Positions 25,287 through 33,486 of a stretch of 64,000 bases of DNA are shown piece by piece. Each line of letters opens with the position of its first letter. Position 1 is the stretch's first letter. The notes below the pieces were generated by a model that made no database searches, was not told the origin of the DNA, and saw nothing but the letters and a program-made list of their open reading frames with translations. The DNA comes from Bacillus_CJ salitolerans (lineage in GTDB: Bacteria > Bacillota > Bacilli > Bacillales > SA4), in assembly GCF_042680805.1 (NCBI RefSeq), contig NZ_JBHUEM010000020.1, positions 62,001-126,000 of the forward strand. The letters are read 5' to 3'. The translations under genes were made by a program, and so were the position numbers.

Positions 25287-27197
25287 TTAGACCACCCTAT
25301 TTCGATTAAAGCTTATTCTCGTAACCTGCTGCATCCGATTTGCAATTTGAATTGCTTCCTTTAATCTGAACTTTTCTTCTTTTGATAATGTCGATATAGA
25401 AACTTCGTTAGATACATCTTGTCTTGATGATAATTGATCCAAGTTTTGTTGTAGTCGATACAATTGAAAATAATGAATTGCTAATTTTGCATTTTCTACA
25501 TCACGGGGATGCATCGCATGTGCCTTTTTAAGGGCGTTTAGACGCTTAATCGTACTTACATCTTTGATCCCATATTTTATTGAATGAATTCGAATTGTAT
25601 TGACCATTTGCATTAATCCTGACTTTTTCATATTTAATTGTTTATTCTTTGTGTTTAGTTTCATTAATCCAAATGGTTGTATAGGTATTTTGTAACGTAG
25701 TGCATCCTTCAGTAAGAAATGTTGTAAGCCCTTTGAACGTGAAGATCTCTCAGTTAAAAAAGAGCGAATCTCGTTAGCTAATGAAAAATCTCCAAAAAGT
25801 GGACGGAAATCATAAAACATTGTAAACCGCTGAATTTCCTCTGCATCCATTTCCTTCAGCCAGTACAAGATGTTCTCTTTCCATTCAGAAATGGACTTAC
25901 GCCATTTTTTCTCCTTGGCCATAATTCCACCTGTACACTCCTGGAAGCCTGCCTTTATTAAATGTGTTGCTAATTTTTCAGTGAAGGTTTGAAAGTATAT
26001 TTCAATATTGTCTTTATTAGATAAATGATGATAGTCACCTAGTATCATTCCATTATCTTGATCCGTACTAAAAACCTGTTCTTTTCTAGCCTGACTTCCC
26101 ATTACAATAAAGCAATAATTGACTGGAGGATTTCCATATCCTTCTGATTTCATTTCATCTTCAGTTAGCTTAATTAACTGTTTATAGATTTGATCATTGT
26201 GACTTGTGATAAATTCTGTAACTTCATAAGCATAGTTTTCATTATCTACTAATCTTGTAGTAATAGTTTGCAGCAACTTATTTGATAACGGACCTTGTTC
26301 ATAGAGTGTTTTGTAATTTCTTGATTTTAGTATATTTAGTGACAAATCTAATCCATTTACGTCTTCTAGGTTTAGAAATGATTTAGGTGTTAATGCACCT
26401 ACAATCTTTTGATTATGAACAACGGGTAAAAAGTTTGTTTTATTATGCTTAAAATATGACAATGCCTCATAAGCAAAGGATTGATCATCGACTGTTAGAA
26501 TATCTTTCTCGTACCATTCCTTAACAGAACTAGTGGTTCTCTTTTGTAAAGAATACTCTAAGATTGATTCTTTTGTAATGACACCCTCATAGCTTTGGTT
26601 GTCATAACTGACGATTAAACCATCGACCTGATCATTTAGGATTGTTTCAATTGCAGCTTGCATCGTTTCAAAAGGTTTAATAAAGGTTACGCTATCCATG
26701 ATGCTTTTTACTCTTGTGTTAAATAAACCTATATGTTTTTCATCATCTGTCGGTTTACTTTTTATCTCGTTATAAAGTGACTTCAGCCGATCTCCAATAC
26801 TCTCCCAAATGACCTTTGAGAAGGATTTATTATTGGTCATGATTTCAAAGAATGTTTCTTTTTTTAACTTAAAAACGGAACAATCTTCCAAGGCTTGAAC
26901 TGAAAAATTCATTTCTCCACTCGACAACATGACCATAAGTCCTACAATGTCTCCTGGATAATAATATCTCATCGCTACTTGTTTTCCGTTAGACTGATGT
27001 AATATATTTTTTGCTAGCCCAGATACTAAAAAATAGATGTCTAATTGGTCAATCTCATCTTCCTCATGAAAAATAAATTCATTTTTCATATAGGTTTTAT
27101 ATGAGGATCCATCAATTAATGAACGGAATTCGTCTTCTGTAAGTAAATCAAATGGATAATGCTCTTTTAAGATAAGGTTTAAATTTGATTGATTCAT
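25287..27197 (-). CDS. cNMP-binding / CBS / DUF294 nucleotidyltransferase-like protein
   Basis: The 636-residue protein has an N-terminal cyclic-nucleotide-binding-like domain (about residues 10-125; YYYPGDIVGLM), a CBS pair (about 160-285), a DUF294 nucleotidyltransferase-like domain with GSQARKEQVFSTDQDNG near residue 370, and a helical C-terminal DUF294_C domain. The nucleotidyltransferase motif G-S and D-x-D is complete. Such proteins are thought to sense nucleotides and act on a partner; none is proved. It forms an operon with the exonuclease gene just downstream. The ATG at 27197 follows AGGTGGTG. Confidence 0.87.
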   Translation of the reverse strand: MNQSNLNLILKEHYPFDLLTEDEFRSLIDGSSYKTYMKNEFIFHEEDEIDQLDIYFLVSGLAKNILHQSNGKQVAMRYYYPGDIVGLMVMLSSGEMNFSVQALEDCSVFKLKKETFFEIMTNNKSFSKVIWESIGDRLKSLYNEIKSKPTDDEKHIGLFNTRVKSIMDSVTFIKPFETMQAAIETILNDQVDGLIVSYDNQSYEGVITKESILEYSLQKRTTSSVKEWYEKDILTVDDQSFAYEALSYFKHNKTNFLPVVHNQKIVGALTPKSFLNLEDVNGLDLSLNILKSRNYKTLYEQGPLSNKLLQTITTRLVDNENYAYEVTEFITSHNDQIYKQLIKLTEDEMKSEGYGNPPVNYCFIVMGSQARKEQVFSTDQDNGMILGDYHHLSNKDNIEIYFQTFTEKLATHLIKAGFQECTGGIMAKEKKWRKSISEWKENILYWLKEMDAEEIQRFTMFYDFRPLFGDFSLANEIRSFLTERSSRSKGLQHFLLKDALRYKIPIQPFGLMKLNTKNKQLNMKKSGLMQMVNTIRIHSIKYGIKDVSTIKRLNALKKAHAMHPRDVENAKLAIHYFQLYRLQQNLDQLSSRQDVSNEVSISTLSKEEKFRLKEAIQIANRMQQVTRISFNRNRVV

Positions 27198-27347
27198 TTA
27201 AACACCACCTATTCCGATAAAATAATCTTTACCTATAAACGTAACATAACTATTAGGTGAAGGAAAATAGAAGGCCTTTTCAATAATTCGTCACAATTGC
27301 CATTCATTTCTTCCTACTCGTGACTAATATCACATGAAAGACGAATA

Positions 27348-27497
27348 AACTTGAATACCATTCCACCACCGTTTGAATTACAAGAAATAGAGTATGAGTG
27401 TGAAGAAGTAGTTTGGATTATGCGATTTGATATTAAGCCAATAAATAAGGAAGAAGCGATTCTACAAATGAACATGTTAGATCATAATATCGTATAA
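27348..27497 (+). pseudogene. C-terminal remnant of a long-form HPF ribosome hibernation factor
   Basis: The reading frame encodes EVVWIMRFDIKPINKEEAIL and then QMNMLDHNIV before TAA. The C-terminal dimerisation domain of long HPF (S30AE C-terminal) reads like EIVRTKRFDLKPM..EEAILQMNMLGH, a close match. The N-terminal ribosome-binding domain is missing: upstream sequence has stops and no HPF likeness. The last residues also differ from the usual FFVF ending. It is a remnant, not a gene. The stretch 27198-27347 is otherwise featureless. Confidence 0.7.
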
Positions 27498-27569
27498 TCG
27501 AATAGCTCGTGATTATGGATTCATACAACCTGCTACTATTAGTGCATAGCCTCATGATTGGAGGGGACA

Positions 27570-27722
27570 TTACTTGTTTTCAATACCAAATGTAACTTCT
27601 TCCCCAGATTCGTTCACATATGTAACTTCTTGTTTTTCATATTTAGTTAAATCAAAATTAGCTTCTTCAGGAAGATGATCTGCTACTAAATATGATTTAT
27701 CAATTACTCTTATAGGATACAG
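27570..27722 (-). pseudogene. C-terminal fragment of an unidentified protein
   Basis: On the minus strand, 50 codons read LYPIRVIDKSYLVADHLPEE and continue to EEVTFGIENK and TAA at 27570-27572. The composition is that of a real, polar protein end, but no start or upstream continuation exists: at 27722 it meets a plus-strand gene end. I do not recognise the family. Confidence 0.45.
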
Positions 27723-27885
27723 TGAAAGTAATCGATATTTTGGTTATACCAGTAAAAAGGCTGAGTATTCAGGAACAGCTAACCTAGCTAAATATATTCC
27801 AGTTTCATTGACAATTTGGTTAAAAGCAGAAATCAGTGGTAGCACATTAACTACTAGAGCAAATCATAAAGCTGAAAGTAGGTGA
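27718..27885 (+). pseudogene. C-terminal fragment of a probable exported protein
   Basis: A plus-strand frame encodes YSESNRYFGYTSKKAEYSG and further polar residues, ending HKAESR and TGA 27883-27885. It lacks a start and abuts the minus-strand fragment above. The next ORF begins 4 bases later, so this is the end of a gene that was once followed by the small membrane protein. Confidence 0.4.
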
Positions 27886-27889
27886 TATC

Positions 27890-27985
27890 TTGACTTTTAT
27901 GGGAACATTTATTTTGATTTTGTTTATAGTTTTAGTAGTTTACTTAGTCAGGACTATAAAGAAAAAAAAGAAATTTAAGTCATAG
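27890..27985 (+). CDS. 31-residue single-span membrane protein
   Basis: A TTG start at 27890 lies 7 bases after AGTAGGTGAT. The product has a hydrophobic span (MGTFILILFIVLVVYLV) and a highly basic tail (RTIKKKKKFKS), which predicts an outside-to-inside single-helix protein with a cytoplasmic tail. Small basic membrane peptides of this form can be real but are easily missed in annotation. It follows the end of a truncated gene by 4 bases, suggesting it was in an operon with it. Confidence 0.45.
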   Translation: MTFMGTFILILFIVLVVYLVRTIKKKKKFKS

Positions 27986-28089
27986 TGGATCTGAGTCAAT
28001 ATTCTGGACACAAAAAAGTTAAGTTTTTAGTACCTGTACAAACTTAGTTTGGAGTTAGTTTGACATGGAGCCTCTGTGGGCAAGATTCC

Positions 28090-28099
28090 NNNNNNNNNN
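28090..28099. other. Assembly gap (10 N)
   Basis: Ten unknown bases interrupt the sequence. Upstream, 27986-28089 includes TCAATATTCTGGACAC, which resembles IS3-type element ends but is too short to identify. The gap length is probably nominal. The aldehyde dehydrogenase gene on its right is cut at this point. Confidence 0.9.
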
Positions 28100-28100
28100 G

Positions 28101-28316
28101 GATTACGCACGTGCAACACGCGTGTCGAAACAAATCCAAGCTGGTATTGTCATGGTAAACTGCCCATTCTCAGCCTTCCCTGGCACGCCATTTGGTGGTT
28201 ACAAACAATCAGGATTTGGACGCGAGCTGTGTGTTGAAACACTTGATCTTTACACTGAAACGAAAAGTGTCATATCCTATTTTGGAAGTCGCCCATTAAA
28301 TCCGTTTGGAGTATAA
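28101..28316 (+). CDS. Aldehyde dehydrogenase, C-terminal part only
   Basis: Seventy-one C-terminal residues are visible, with the ALDH-family ending FGGYKQSGFGREL followed by LYTETKSVISYFG. The catalytic Cys and Glu and the NAD site lie in the part lost in the assembly gap, so the gene is probably intact in the organism. Its neighbours (3-hydroxyacyl-CoA dehydrogenase and thiolase, 95 bases downstream) suggest a role in aromatic or acyl-CoA breakdown, for example a semialdehyde step of phenylacetate degradation, but the substrate is inferred. Confidence 0.8.
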   Translation, partial: DYARATRVSKQIQAGIVMVNCPFSAFPGTPFGGYKQSGFGRELCVETLDLYTETKSVISYFGSRPLNPFGV

Positions 28317-28411
28317 CAGTTATTTGTCAATTGAAGAAGTGAGCACTTAAAACAAAGTGCTCTTCTTTTCATTTCATGAATTGAACTTTACATGTAGAAA
28401 GGAAGAGAAAC

Positions 28412-29263
28412 ATGATCAAAAATATCGTTGTTATTGGTTCAGGTGTTATGGGCCGTGGTATCGCATATGTTAGTGCCACTGGTGGTTTTGAAACAACACT
28501 AGTTGATATAAAAGATGAACAACTTCAAAGCGCAGAGCGTGAAATTCACGCCATTTTTGACAAGGGTCTATCTTATGGAAAGATTTCCTCAGATGAGGTA
28601 GAAGCAGCAAAGAGTCGTCTTAAATGGTCAACTAAGCTTGAGGAAGCTGCAAAAACAGCTGACCTTATAATTGAGGCTGTTCCTGAAAAAATCGAGATAA
28701 AGAAACATGTATTTGAAACAATTGATCAACATGCACCTGTAAGCTGCTTTTTCGCTACTAATACATCAACAATGAGTCCGACAGAAATTGCTTCATTTAC
28801 AAAACGACCAGAAAAGGTAATGGCCATGCATTTCTTTAATCCAGTCCATAAAATGAAACTTGTTGAAATGGTTCGTGGATTAGAAACAGCCGATGAGACT
28901 GCAGAAGGTATTCGTGCTGTTGCTGAAAAAATGGGGAAAGAAACGGTTGTTGTAAATGAATTCCCTGGATTTGTTACAAGTCGTATATCTGCATTAGTTG
29001 GTAATGAAGCTTTCTATATGCTTCAAGAGGGGCTTGGCTCTCCAGAGGAAATTGATAAGGCCATTAAATTAGGTTTGAATTATCCAATGGGTCCATTTGA
29101 ATTAGGTGATTTAGTTGGATTAGATGCTCGTTTAAACAACTTAAAATACCTCCATGAAAAGCTTGGTGAAAAATATCGTCCAGCACCTCTTTTAGAGCAG
29201 TATGTTAAAGCTGGAAGACTAGGACGCAAAACTGGAAAAGGCGTATACGATTATAGTAAGTAA
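28412..29263 (+). CDS. 3-hydroxyacyl-CoA dehydrogenase (PaaH / 3-hydroxybutyryl-CoA type)
   Basis: The 283-residue enzyme oxidises (S)-3-hydroxyacyl-CoA to the 3-oxo form with NAD+. The NAD-binding motif GSGVMGRGIA is at residues 8-17, the catalytic His-Glu pair lies in MAMHFFNPVHKMKLVE, and the C-terminal dimer domain includes NYPMGPFELGD. It is a single-function short enzyme. AAAGGAAGAG precedes the ATG. With the thiolase 23 bases downstream and a PaaI-like thioesterase nearby, it fits the beta-oxidation part of phenylacetate catabolism. A role in butyryl-CoA metabolism cannot be excluded. Confidence 0.9.
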   Translation: MIKNIVVIGSGVMGRGIAYVSATGGFETTLVDIKDEQLQSAEREIHAIFDKGLSYGKISSDEVEAAKSRLKWSTKLEEAAKTADLIIEAVPEKIEIKKHVFETIDQHAPVSCFFATNTSTMSPTEIASFTKRPEKVMAMHFFNPVHKMKLVEMVRGLETADETAEGIRAVAEKMGKETVVVNEFPGFVTSRISALVGNEAFYMLQEGLGSPEEIDKAIKLGLNYPMGPFELGDLVGLDARLNNLKYLHEKLGEKYRPAPLLEQYVKAGRLGRKTGKGVYDYSK

Positions 29264-29286
29264 AATTAAGTGTGAGGTGTTAGAGA

Positions 29287-30492
29287 ATGAAAGAAGTAGT
29301 AATTGTAGATGCAGTTCGTACACCAATTGGCCGATATAAAGGGGCGTTAAAGGATATTCGTCCTGACGATTTAGGTGCTATTGTCATTAAAGCGCTACTT
29401 TCGAGAAATCCACAACTAAATCCAGCTCAAATAGAGGAAGTTGTATTTGGTAATGCCAATCAAGCAGGAGAAGATAATCGAAATGTTGCGAGAATGTCAG
29501 CACTTCTTGCAGGTTTACCAGTAGAGGTAGGAGGTACAACTGTTAACCGCTTATGTGGATCGGGATTGGATGCTGTTAACTATGCAGCTAGAGCGATTAT
29601 TAGTGGTGAGGGTGATGTCTTTATTGCTGGTGGTACGGAAAGTATGACGAGAGCACCGTTTGTAATGGCAAAGCCTTCAAGTGACTATCCGCGTGGAAAT
29701 ATGGAAATGTTTGATACTACGATTGGTTGGAGATTCACGAATCCTAAGTTAAAAGAAATGCATGGTGTTGACACGATGCCTGAAACAGCTGAAAATGTTG
29801 CGAAAAGATATGGAATTACACGTGAAGAACAAGATCAATTTGCTTATGAAAGTCAATTACGAGCAAAGAAAGCTATGGAAGAAAATCGCTTTTCTGATGA
29901 AATTGTACCAGTTGTCTATTATGACAGAAAAGGAAATGAGTACGTTGTCAATGAGGATGAGCACCCAAGACCCGATACAACACTAGAAAAGCTTGCGAAA
30001 CTAAAACCATTATTTAAAGATGGGACTGTCACAGCGGGTAATGCATCAGGGGTAAACGACGGGGCTTCTGCTTTATTAATGATGAGCGCTGAGAATGCGA
30101 AAGAACTTGGTTTAAAGCCATTAGTAAGGTATAAAGCATCAGCAGTTGCTGGTTTAGAACCGTCGGTAATGGGGCTTGGACCAATTTATGCTTCAAGAAA
30201 AGCATTATCCCGTGCAGATTTAGATGTATCAGATATTGGTCTTATTGAATTAAACGAGGCGTTTGCCTCACAATCTATTCAATGTGTGAAAGAATTGGGC
30301 TTGGATCAAAATAAGGTTAATGTAAATGGTGGGGCTATTGCCTTTGGTCACCCATTAGGAGCTAGTGGTGCTCGTATATTGACTACTTTAATTTATGAGA
30401 TGAAAAAGCAAAAAGTTCAGTACGGTCTTGCAACGATGTGTATAGGCGTTGGTCAAGGAATTGCCACGGTTGTTGAGAGAGTAGAAGATTAA
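29287..30492 (+). CDS. Thiolase, acetyl-CoA acyltransferase (PcaF/PaaJ-like)
   Basis: The 401-residue thiolase splits 3-oxoacyl-CoA with CoA. The acyl-accepting cysteine is in NRLCGSGLDAVN near residue 91, the His is in GGAIAFGHPLGASG, and the second Cys is in MCIGVGQG near residue 385. The TVNRLCGSGLDAV form is typical of 3-oxoadipyl-CoA thiolases, which fits aromatic degradation, but similar enzymes act on acetoacetyl-CoA. It is co-transcribed with the dehydrogenase. The 302-base region after it holds the liv promoter. Confidence 0.9.
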   Translation: MKEVVIVDAVRTPIGRYKGALKDIRPDDLGAIVIKALLSRNPQLNPAQIEEVVFGNANQAGEDNRNVARMSALLAGLPVEVGGTTVNRLCGSGLDAVNYAARAIISGEGDVFIAGGTESMTRAPFVMAKPSSDYPRGNMEMFDTTIGWRFTNPKLKEMHGVDTMPETAENVAKRYGITREEQDQFAYESQLRAKKAMEENRFSDEIVPVVYYDRKGNEYVVNEDEHPRPDTTLEKLAKLKPLFKDGTVTAGNASGVNDGASALLMMSAENAKELGLKPLVRYKASAVAGLEPSVMGLGPIYASRKALSRADLDVSDIGLIELNEAFASQSIQCVKELGLDQNKVNVNGGAIAFGHPLGASGARILTTLIYEMKKQKVQYGLATMCIGVGQGIATVVERVED

Positions 30493-30675
30493 TAACCTTA
30501 AAAGTATGACATAATTACATGTGTTCATTTATTTTTTGTTATATATAGTAAAGGGTGAAGAAGGGGTACAAACTAAGCATTCCTATACGTTGGCCGGTTA
30601 CATTAATGAACAATGGTTACTAGTTGAATAAATAGTATAATCCCTACTTAACACCTTTTACTTTTTTATTTAGTA

Positions 30676-30721
30676 AAAATTCAGAATATTATTGACAAAC
30701 GTGTTATGGAAGCGTTATCAT
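30676..30721 (+). promoter_or_regulatory. liv operon promoter with overlapping cre and CodY-like sites
   Basis: TTGACA at 30692-30697 and TATCAT at 30716-30721 are 18 bases apart. Between and over the -10 lies ATGGAAGCGTTATCA (30706-30720), which matches the CcpA consensus WTGNAANCGNWNNCW at every position. Directly upstream of the -35, AAAATTCAGAATATT (30676-30690) matches the CodY motif AATTTTCWGAAAATT with three mismatches. CcpA repression is therefore likely; CodY binding is only possible. The rest of 30493-30794 holds no gene. Confidence 0.7.
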
Positions 30722-30794
30722 TCCTGTATAAACCTATTTTTATTTAACGTAATATAAACGTCATATTAATTATCATACATAGAGGAGTGAGGGA

Positions 30795-31673
30795 ATGGGA
30801 GATTCATTACAATTCCTAATTACAGGTTTAACGATTGGGAGTATATATGCAATTGTAGCCCTTGGCTTTGTCACAATATATAGCGTAACGAAGGTCATTA
30901 ATCTAGCACAAGGTGAGTTCGTTATGCTTGGTGGAATGACGATGTTTACTCTTTTGAAAACGGGAATGTCCTATTTCATTGCATTCTTATTGACTGTTGT
31001 CATTGTAGTTGCTATTGGGTGGTTACTAGAGCTAACAATCATAAGAAAGGCAAAAGGTGCTGATGCCTTAAGTCTTATTATTCTAACAATTGGATGCGCA
31101 ATTTTTATAAGAGGAATTGCTGGAATGGTTTGGGGTAAAGACTCTGTAAAAGTGGCATCTTTCACTAAAGATGAACCTCTACAGTTTTTAGGAGCATCCA
31201 TAACTCCTCAAAGTATCTGGGTAATGATCTTCATGCTATTAATCGTGGTCGGCTTATACGTCTTAATGGAAAAAACAATGCTCGGCAAAGCTTTCCGTGC
31301 CTGTTCAGTGAATCCATTAGCAGCTAGGCTGATGTCAATTAGTCCTAAAAAGATGTCTTCTTTTTCCTTTGCGTTAAGTGCTGGACTTGGAGCACTTGCA
31401 GGTCTTGTTATTGCACCGATTATGTTTCCTTCATACGATATGGGAATTATGCTTGGTATAAAAGGATTTTCAGCCAGTATTCTAGGTGGATTGGGGAGTG
31501 CGCCTGGTGCAGTTTTTGGTGGTCTCCTATTAGGTGTTATAGAATCACTAGGTGCCGGCTATATTAGCTCAGGGATGAAGGATGCTATTGCCTTTGGTTT
31601 TGTTCTAATGATCTTACTCATTAGACCATATGGATTACTTGGAGAAAAAAATGTAGGGAAAGGGGGACTTTAA
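30795..31673 (+). CDS. Branched-chain amino acid type ABC permease, LivH-like
   Basis: The 292-residue integral membrane protein has about eight hydrophobic helices and the LivH pattern GLTIGSIYAIVALGFV near the start and a late EAA-like GLGSAPGAVFGGLLLGV loop. It forms the channel with the LivM-like protein. GAGGAGTGAGGG precedes the ATG. The operon is livH-livM-livG-livF-livK-paaI. Because of the flanking acyl-CoA and PaaI genes, the substrate may be an aromatic acid, not leucine; Liv-type transporters are known for both. It belongs to the first position after the cre-controlled promoter. Confidence 0.9.
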   Translation: MGDSLQFLITGLTIGSIYAIVALGFVTIYSVTKVINLAQGEFVMLGGMTMFTLLKTGMSYFIAFLLTVVIVVAIGWLLELTIIRKAKGADALSLIILTIGCAIFIRGIAGMVWGKDSVKVASFTKDEPLQFLGASITPQSIWVMIFMLLIVVGLYVLMEKTMLGKAFRACSVNPLAARLMSISPKKMSSFSFALSAGLGALAGLVIAPIMFPSYDMGIMLGIKGFSASILGGLGSAPGAVFGGLLLGVIESLGAGYISSGMKDAIAFGFVLMILLIRPYGLLGEKNVGKGGL

Positions 31674-32711
31674 TTGTTAAAAAAAGGTATCATGCAATTT
31701 AGCTGGAAAGGAGTCCTAGCCTTTACCTTATTAATTGCCATTCTTCCATACTTATTTTCAACATCGTTCTTTTTAACGAAGGCCACATTTGCAGGAATTT
31801 ATACAATAGTGGCTGTAGGATTGGGACTTTTAATGGGATTTGCTGGGCAAATATCTCTTGGTCAATCGGCATTTTATGGAATAGGTGCCTATGCAACAGC
31901 AGTCTTAACAACAACCTTTGGTTGGAATCCTTGGTTAACTCTACTAATCTCACTTGCAGCTCCAGCCCTAATAGCATATATATTAGGACATACAATGGCT
32001 AGATTACATGGATATTATTTAGCGATGGCAACATTAGCCTTTGGAATTGTCATCCATGTTTTACTAGTAGAGTGGAAAACCGTTACAAAGGGTGCATCAG
32101 GTCTCTTTGGGATACCGAAAATAGAGTTATTTGGATTTACCTTTAAACAGGGGTTGTCCTACTATTATCTTGTATGGGCTTTTGCAATTCTAGTGATCAT
32201 TATTTCACTTAATATTATTCATTCTAGAATCGGTCGGGCACTTAGGTCTATCCACGATAGCGAAGTAGCATCAAGTTCTATGGGAGTTGATACTGGCCAT
32301 TATAAGATGCAAGTCTTTATTTTAAGTGCAATGTTTGCTGGATTAGCTGGCTGGTTATTTGCTCACATGACATTTAGTATCTCTCCCGGTTCATTTGGAT
32401 TAGATAACTCCATTTTATTTTTAACGATGGTAGTATTAGGCGGATCAACTAGTGTATGGGGAGCTGTGGTGGGGGCACTTCTAATTACAGGAATCAATAT
32501 ACTTGTTCATACTCTTGGGTCTCATATTTCATTTGTTACTAGTGATTTCGAACATGTTTTATATGGATTAATTATGATGTTAGTTGTCATTTTTCTACCA
32601 CAGGGGCTTTTCCCCTTTATATCTGGTAGAGTACTGAACGTTTATAAGAAACTATCATCAAAGGGAAAAGCAGAGAAAATGACCGCCGTAAAGGGGGATC
32701 ACAATGTCTAA
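31674..32711 (+). CDS. Branched-chain amino acid type ABC permease, LivM-like
   Basis: The 345-residue membrane protein is the second channel subunit, with about nine hydrophobic helices and the LivM pattern LLMGFAGQISLGQSAFYGIG near residue 50. It starts at TTG 31674, directly after the livH stop codon, with AAAGGGGGA upstream. Its end overlaps livG by 8 bases. The polar C-terminal tail (about 25 residues) is cytoplasmic. It depends on the LivH-like partner and on the two ATPases that follow. Confidence 0.9.
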   Translation: MLKKGIMQFSWKGVLAFTLLIAILPYLFSTSFFLTKATFAGIYTIVAVGLGLLMGFAGQISLGQSAFYGIGAYATAVLTTTFGWNPWLTLLISLAAPALIAYILGHTMARLHGYYLAMATLAFGIVIHVLLVEWKTVTKGASGLFGIPKIELFGFTFKQGLSYYYLVWAFAILVIIISLNIIHSRIGRALRSIHDSEVASSSMGVDTGHYKMQVFILSAMFAGLAGWLFAHMTFSISPGSFGLDNSILFLTMVVLGGSTSVWGAVVGALLITGINILVHTLGSHISFVTSDFEHVLYGLIMMLVVIFLPQGLFPFISGRVLNVYKKLSSKGKAEKMTAVKGDHNV

Positions 32712-33486
32712 TTTTTTAGAAGTGAAAAATGTCACCAAACAATTTGGGGGCGTTGTTGCAAACCGTAATGTATCCTTTACCATTGAACCTGGAAAGATTA
32801 CAGGTTTAATAGGCCCTAATGGTGCCGGGAAAAGTACAATGTTCAATATGGTGTCAGCTGTATTTCCACCTACAGAAGGTGAAATATGGTTTGAGGGTAA
32901 ACGAATTGATAAATTACCAACCTATAAAATGGCTACTCTTGGTATATCAAGGACGTTTCAAAATTTACAAGTATTTAAGAAAATGACGGTTTTAGAAAAT
33001 GTAATGGTAGGGCTTCATACTAGAACGACTACTGGGTTATTGGCGGCTGCTCTAAAGCTTCCAAAATCAAAGCAGGAAGAGGCTTTCATCTATGAAAAGG
33101 CAATGGAAGAGTTAAGATTCGTAGAAATCGAGGACATTCGGGATGTTGTAGCCGGAAATCTTTCACTTGGTAAATTGCGATTATTAGAGTTAGCAAGAGC
33201 GTTAGCAACCGAGCCTAAATTACTATTATTGGATGAAATTGCGGCTGGGTTAAATCATCAAGAAACGTTCGAAATGAGTAAGTTGATTCGAAGAATACAA
33301 AATCGTAATATTTCAATCTTTGTAGTAGAACACGATATGGATTTAGTCATGAATATTTGTGACAAAATTATCGTTTTAGATCAAGGGGAAAAAATTGCAG
33401 AAGGTACAGCAAAAGAAGTTCAAAGTAACGAACGTGTAATAGAAGCCTACCTCGGTGCTGATGATGAAGAGGAGGTAATAGTGTGA
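32704..33486 (+). CDS. ABC importer ATPase, LivG-like
   Basis: The 260-residue ATPase has Walker A GPNGAGKST (37-45) and Walker B LLLLDEIAAGLN. The signature reads LSLGKLRLLELARAL, which differs from the usual LSYGQQR or LSGGQ, and the Walker B proline is replaced by isoleucine. The substitutions may mark a subfamily. Even so the LivG features, including the AAGLNHQE segment, are clear. It hydrolyses ATP to drive import through the two permeases. It overlaps livM by 8 bases and livF by 4. Confidence 0.9.
   Translation: MSNFLEVKNVTKQFGGVVANRNVSFTIEPGKITGLIGPNGAGKSTMFNMVSAVFPPTEGEIWFEGKRIDKLPTYKMATLGISRTFQNLQVFKKMTVLENVMVGLHTRTTTGLLAAALKLPKSKQEEAFIYEKAMEELRFVEIEDIRDVVAGNLSLGKLRLLELARALATEPKLLLLDEIAAGLNHQETFEMSKLIRRIQNRNISIFVVEHDMDLVMNICDKIIVLDQGEKIAEGTAKEVQSNERVIEAYLGADDEEEVIV

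Noticed and set aside
27986..28089. Left end of an IS3-type insertion sequence before the N run
   Set aside because: Only a short piece resembles such ends; no inverted repeat or transposase sequence can be seen because of the gap.
30493..30675. Riboswitch or T-box before the liv operon
   Set aside because: No conserved T-box or known riboswitch core is visible, and no terminator stem lies between the promoter and livH.
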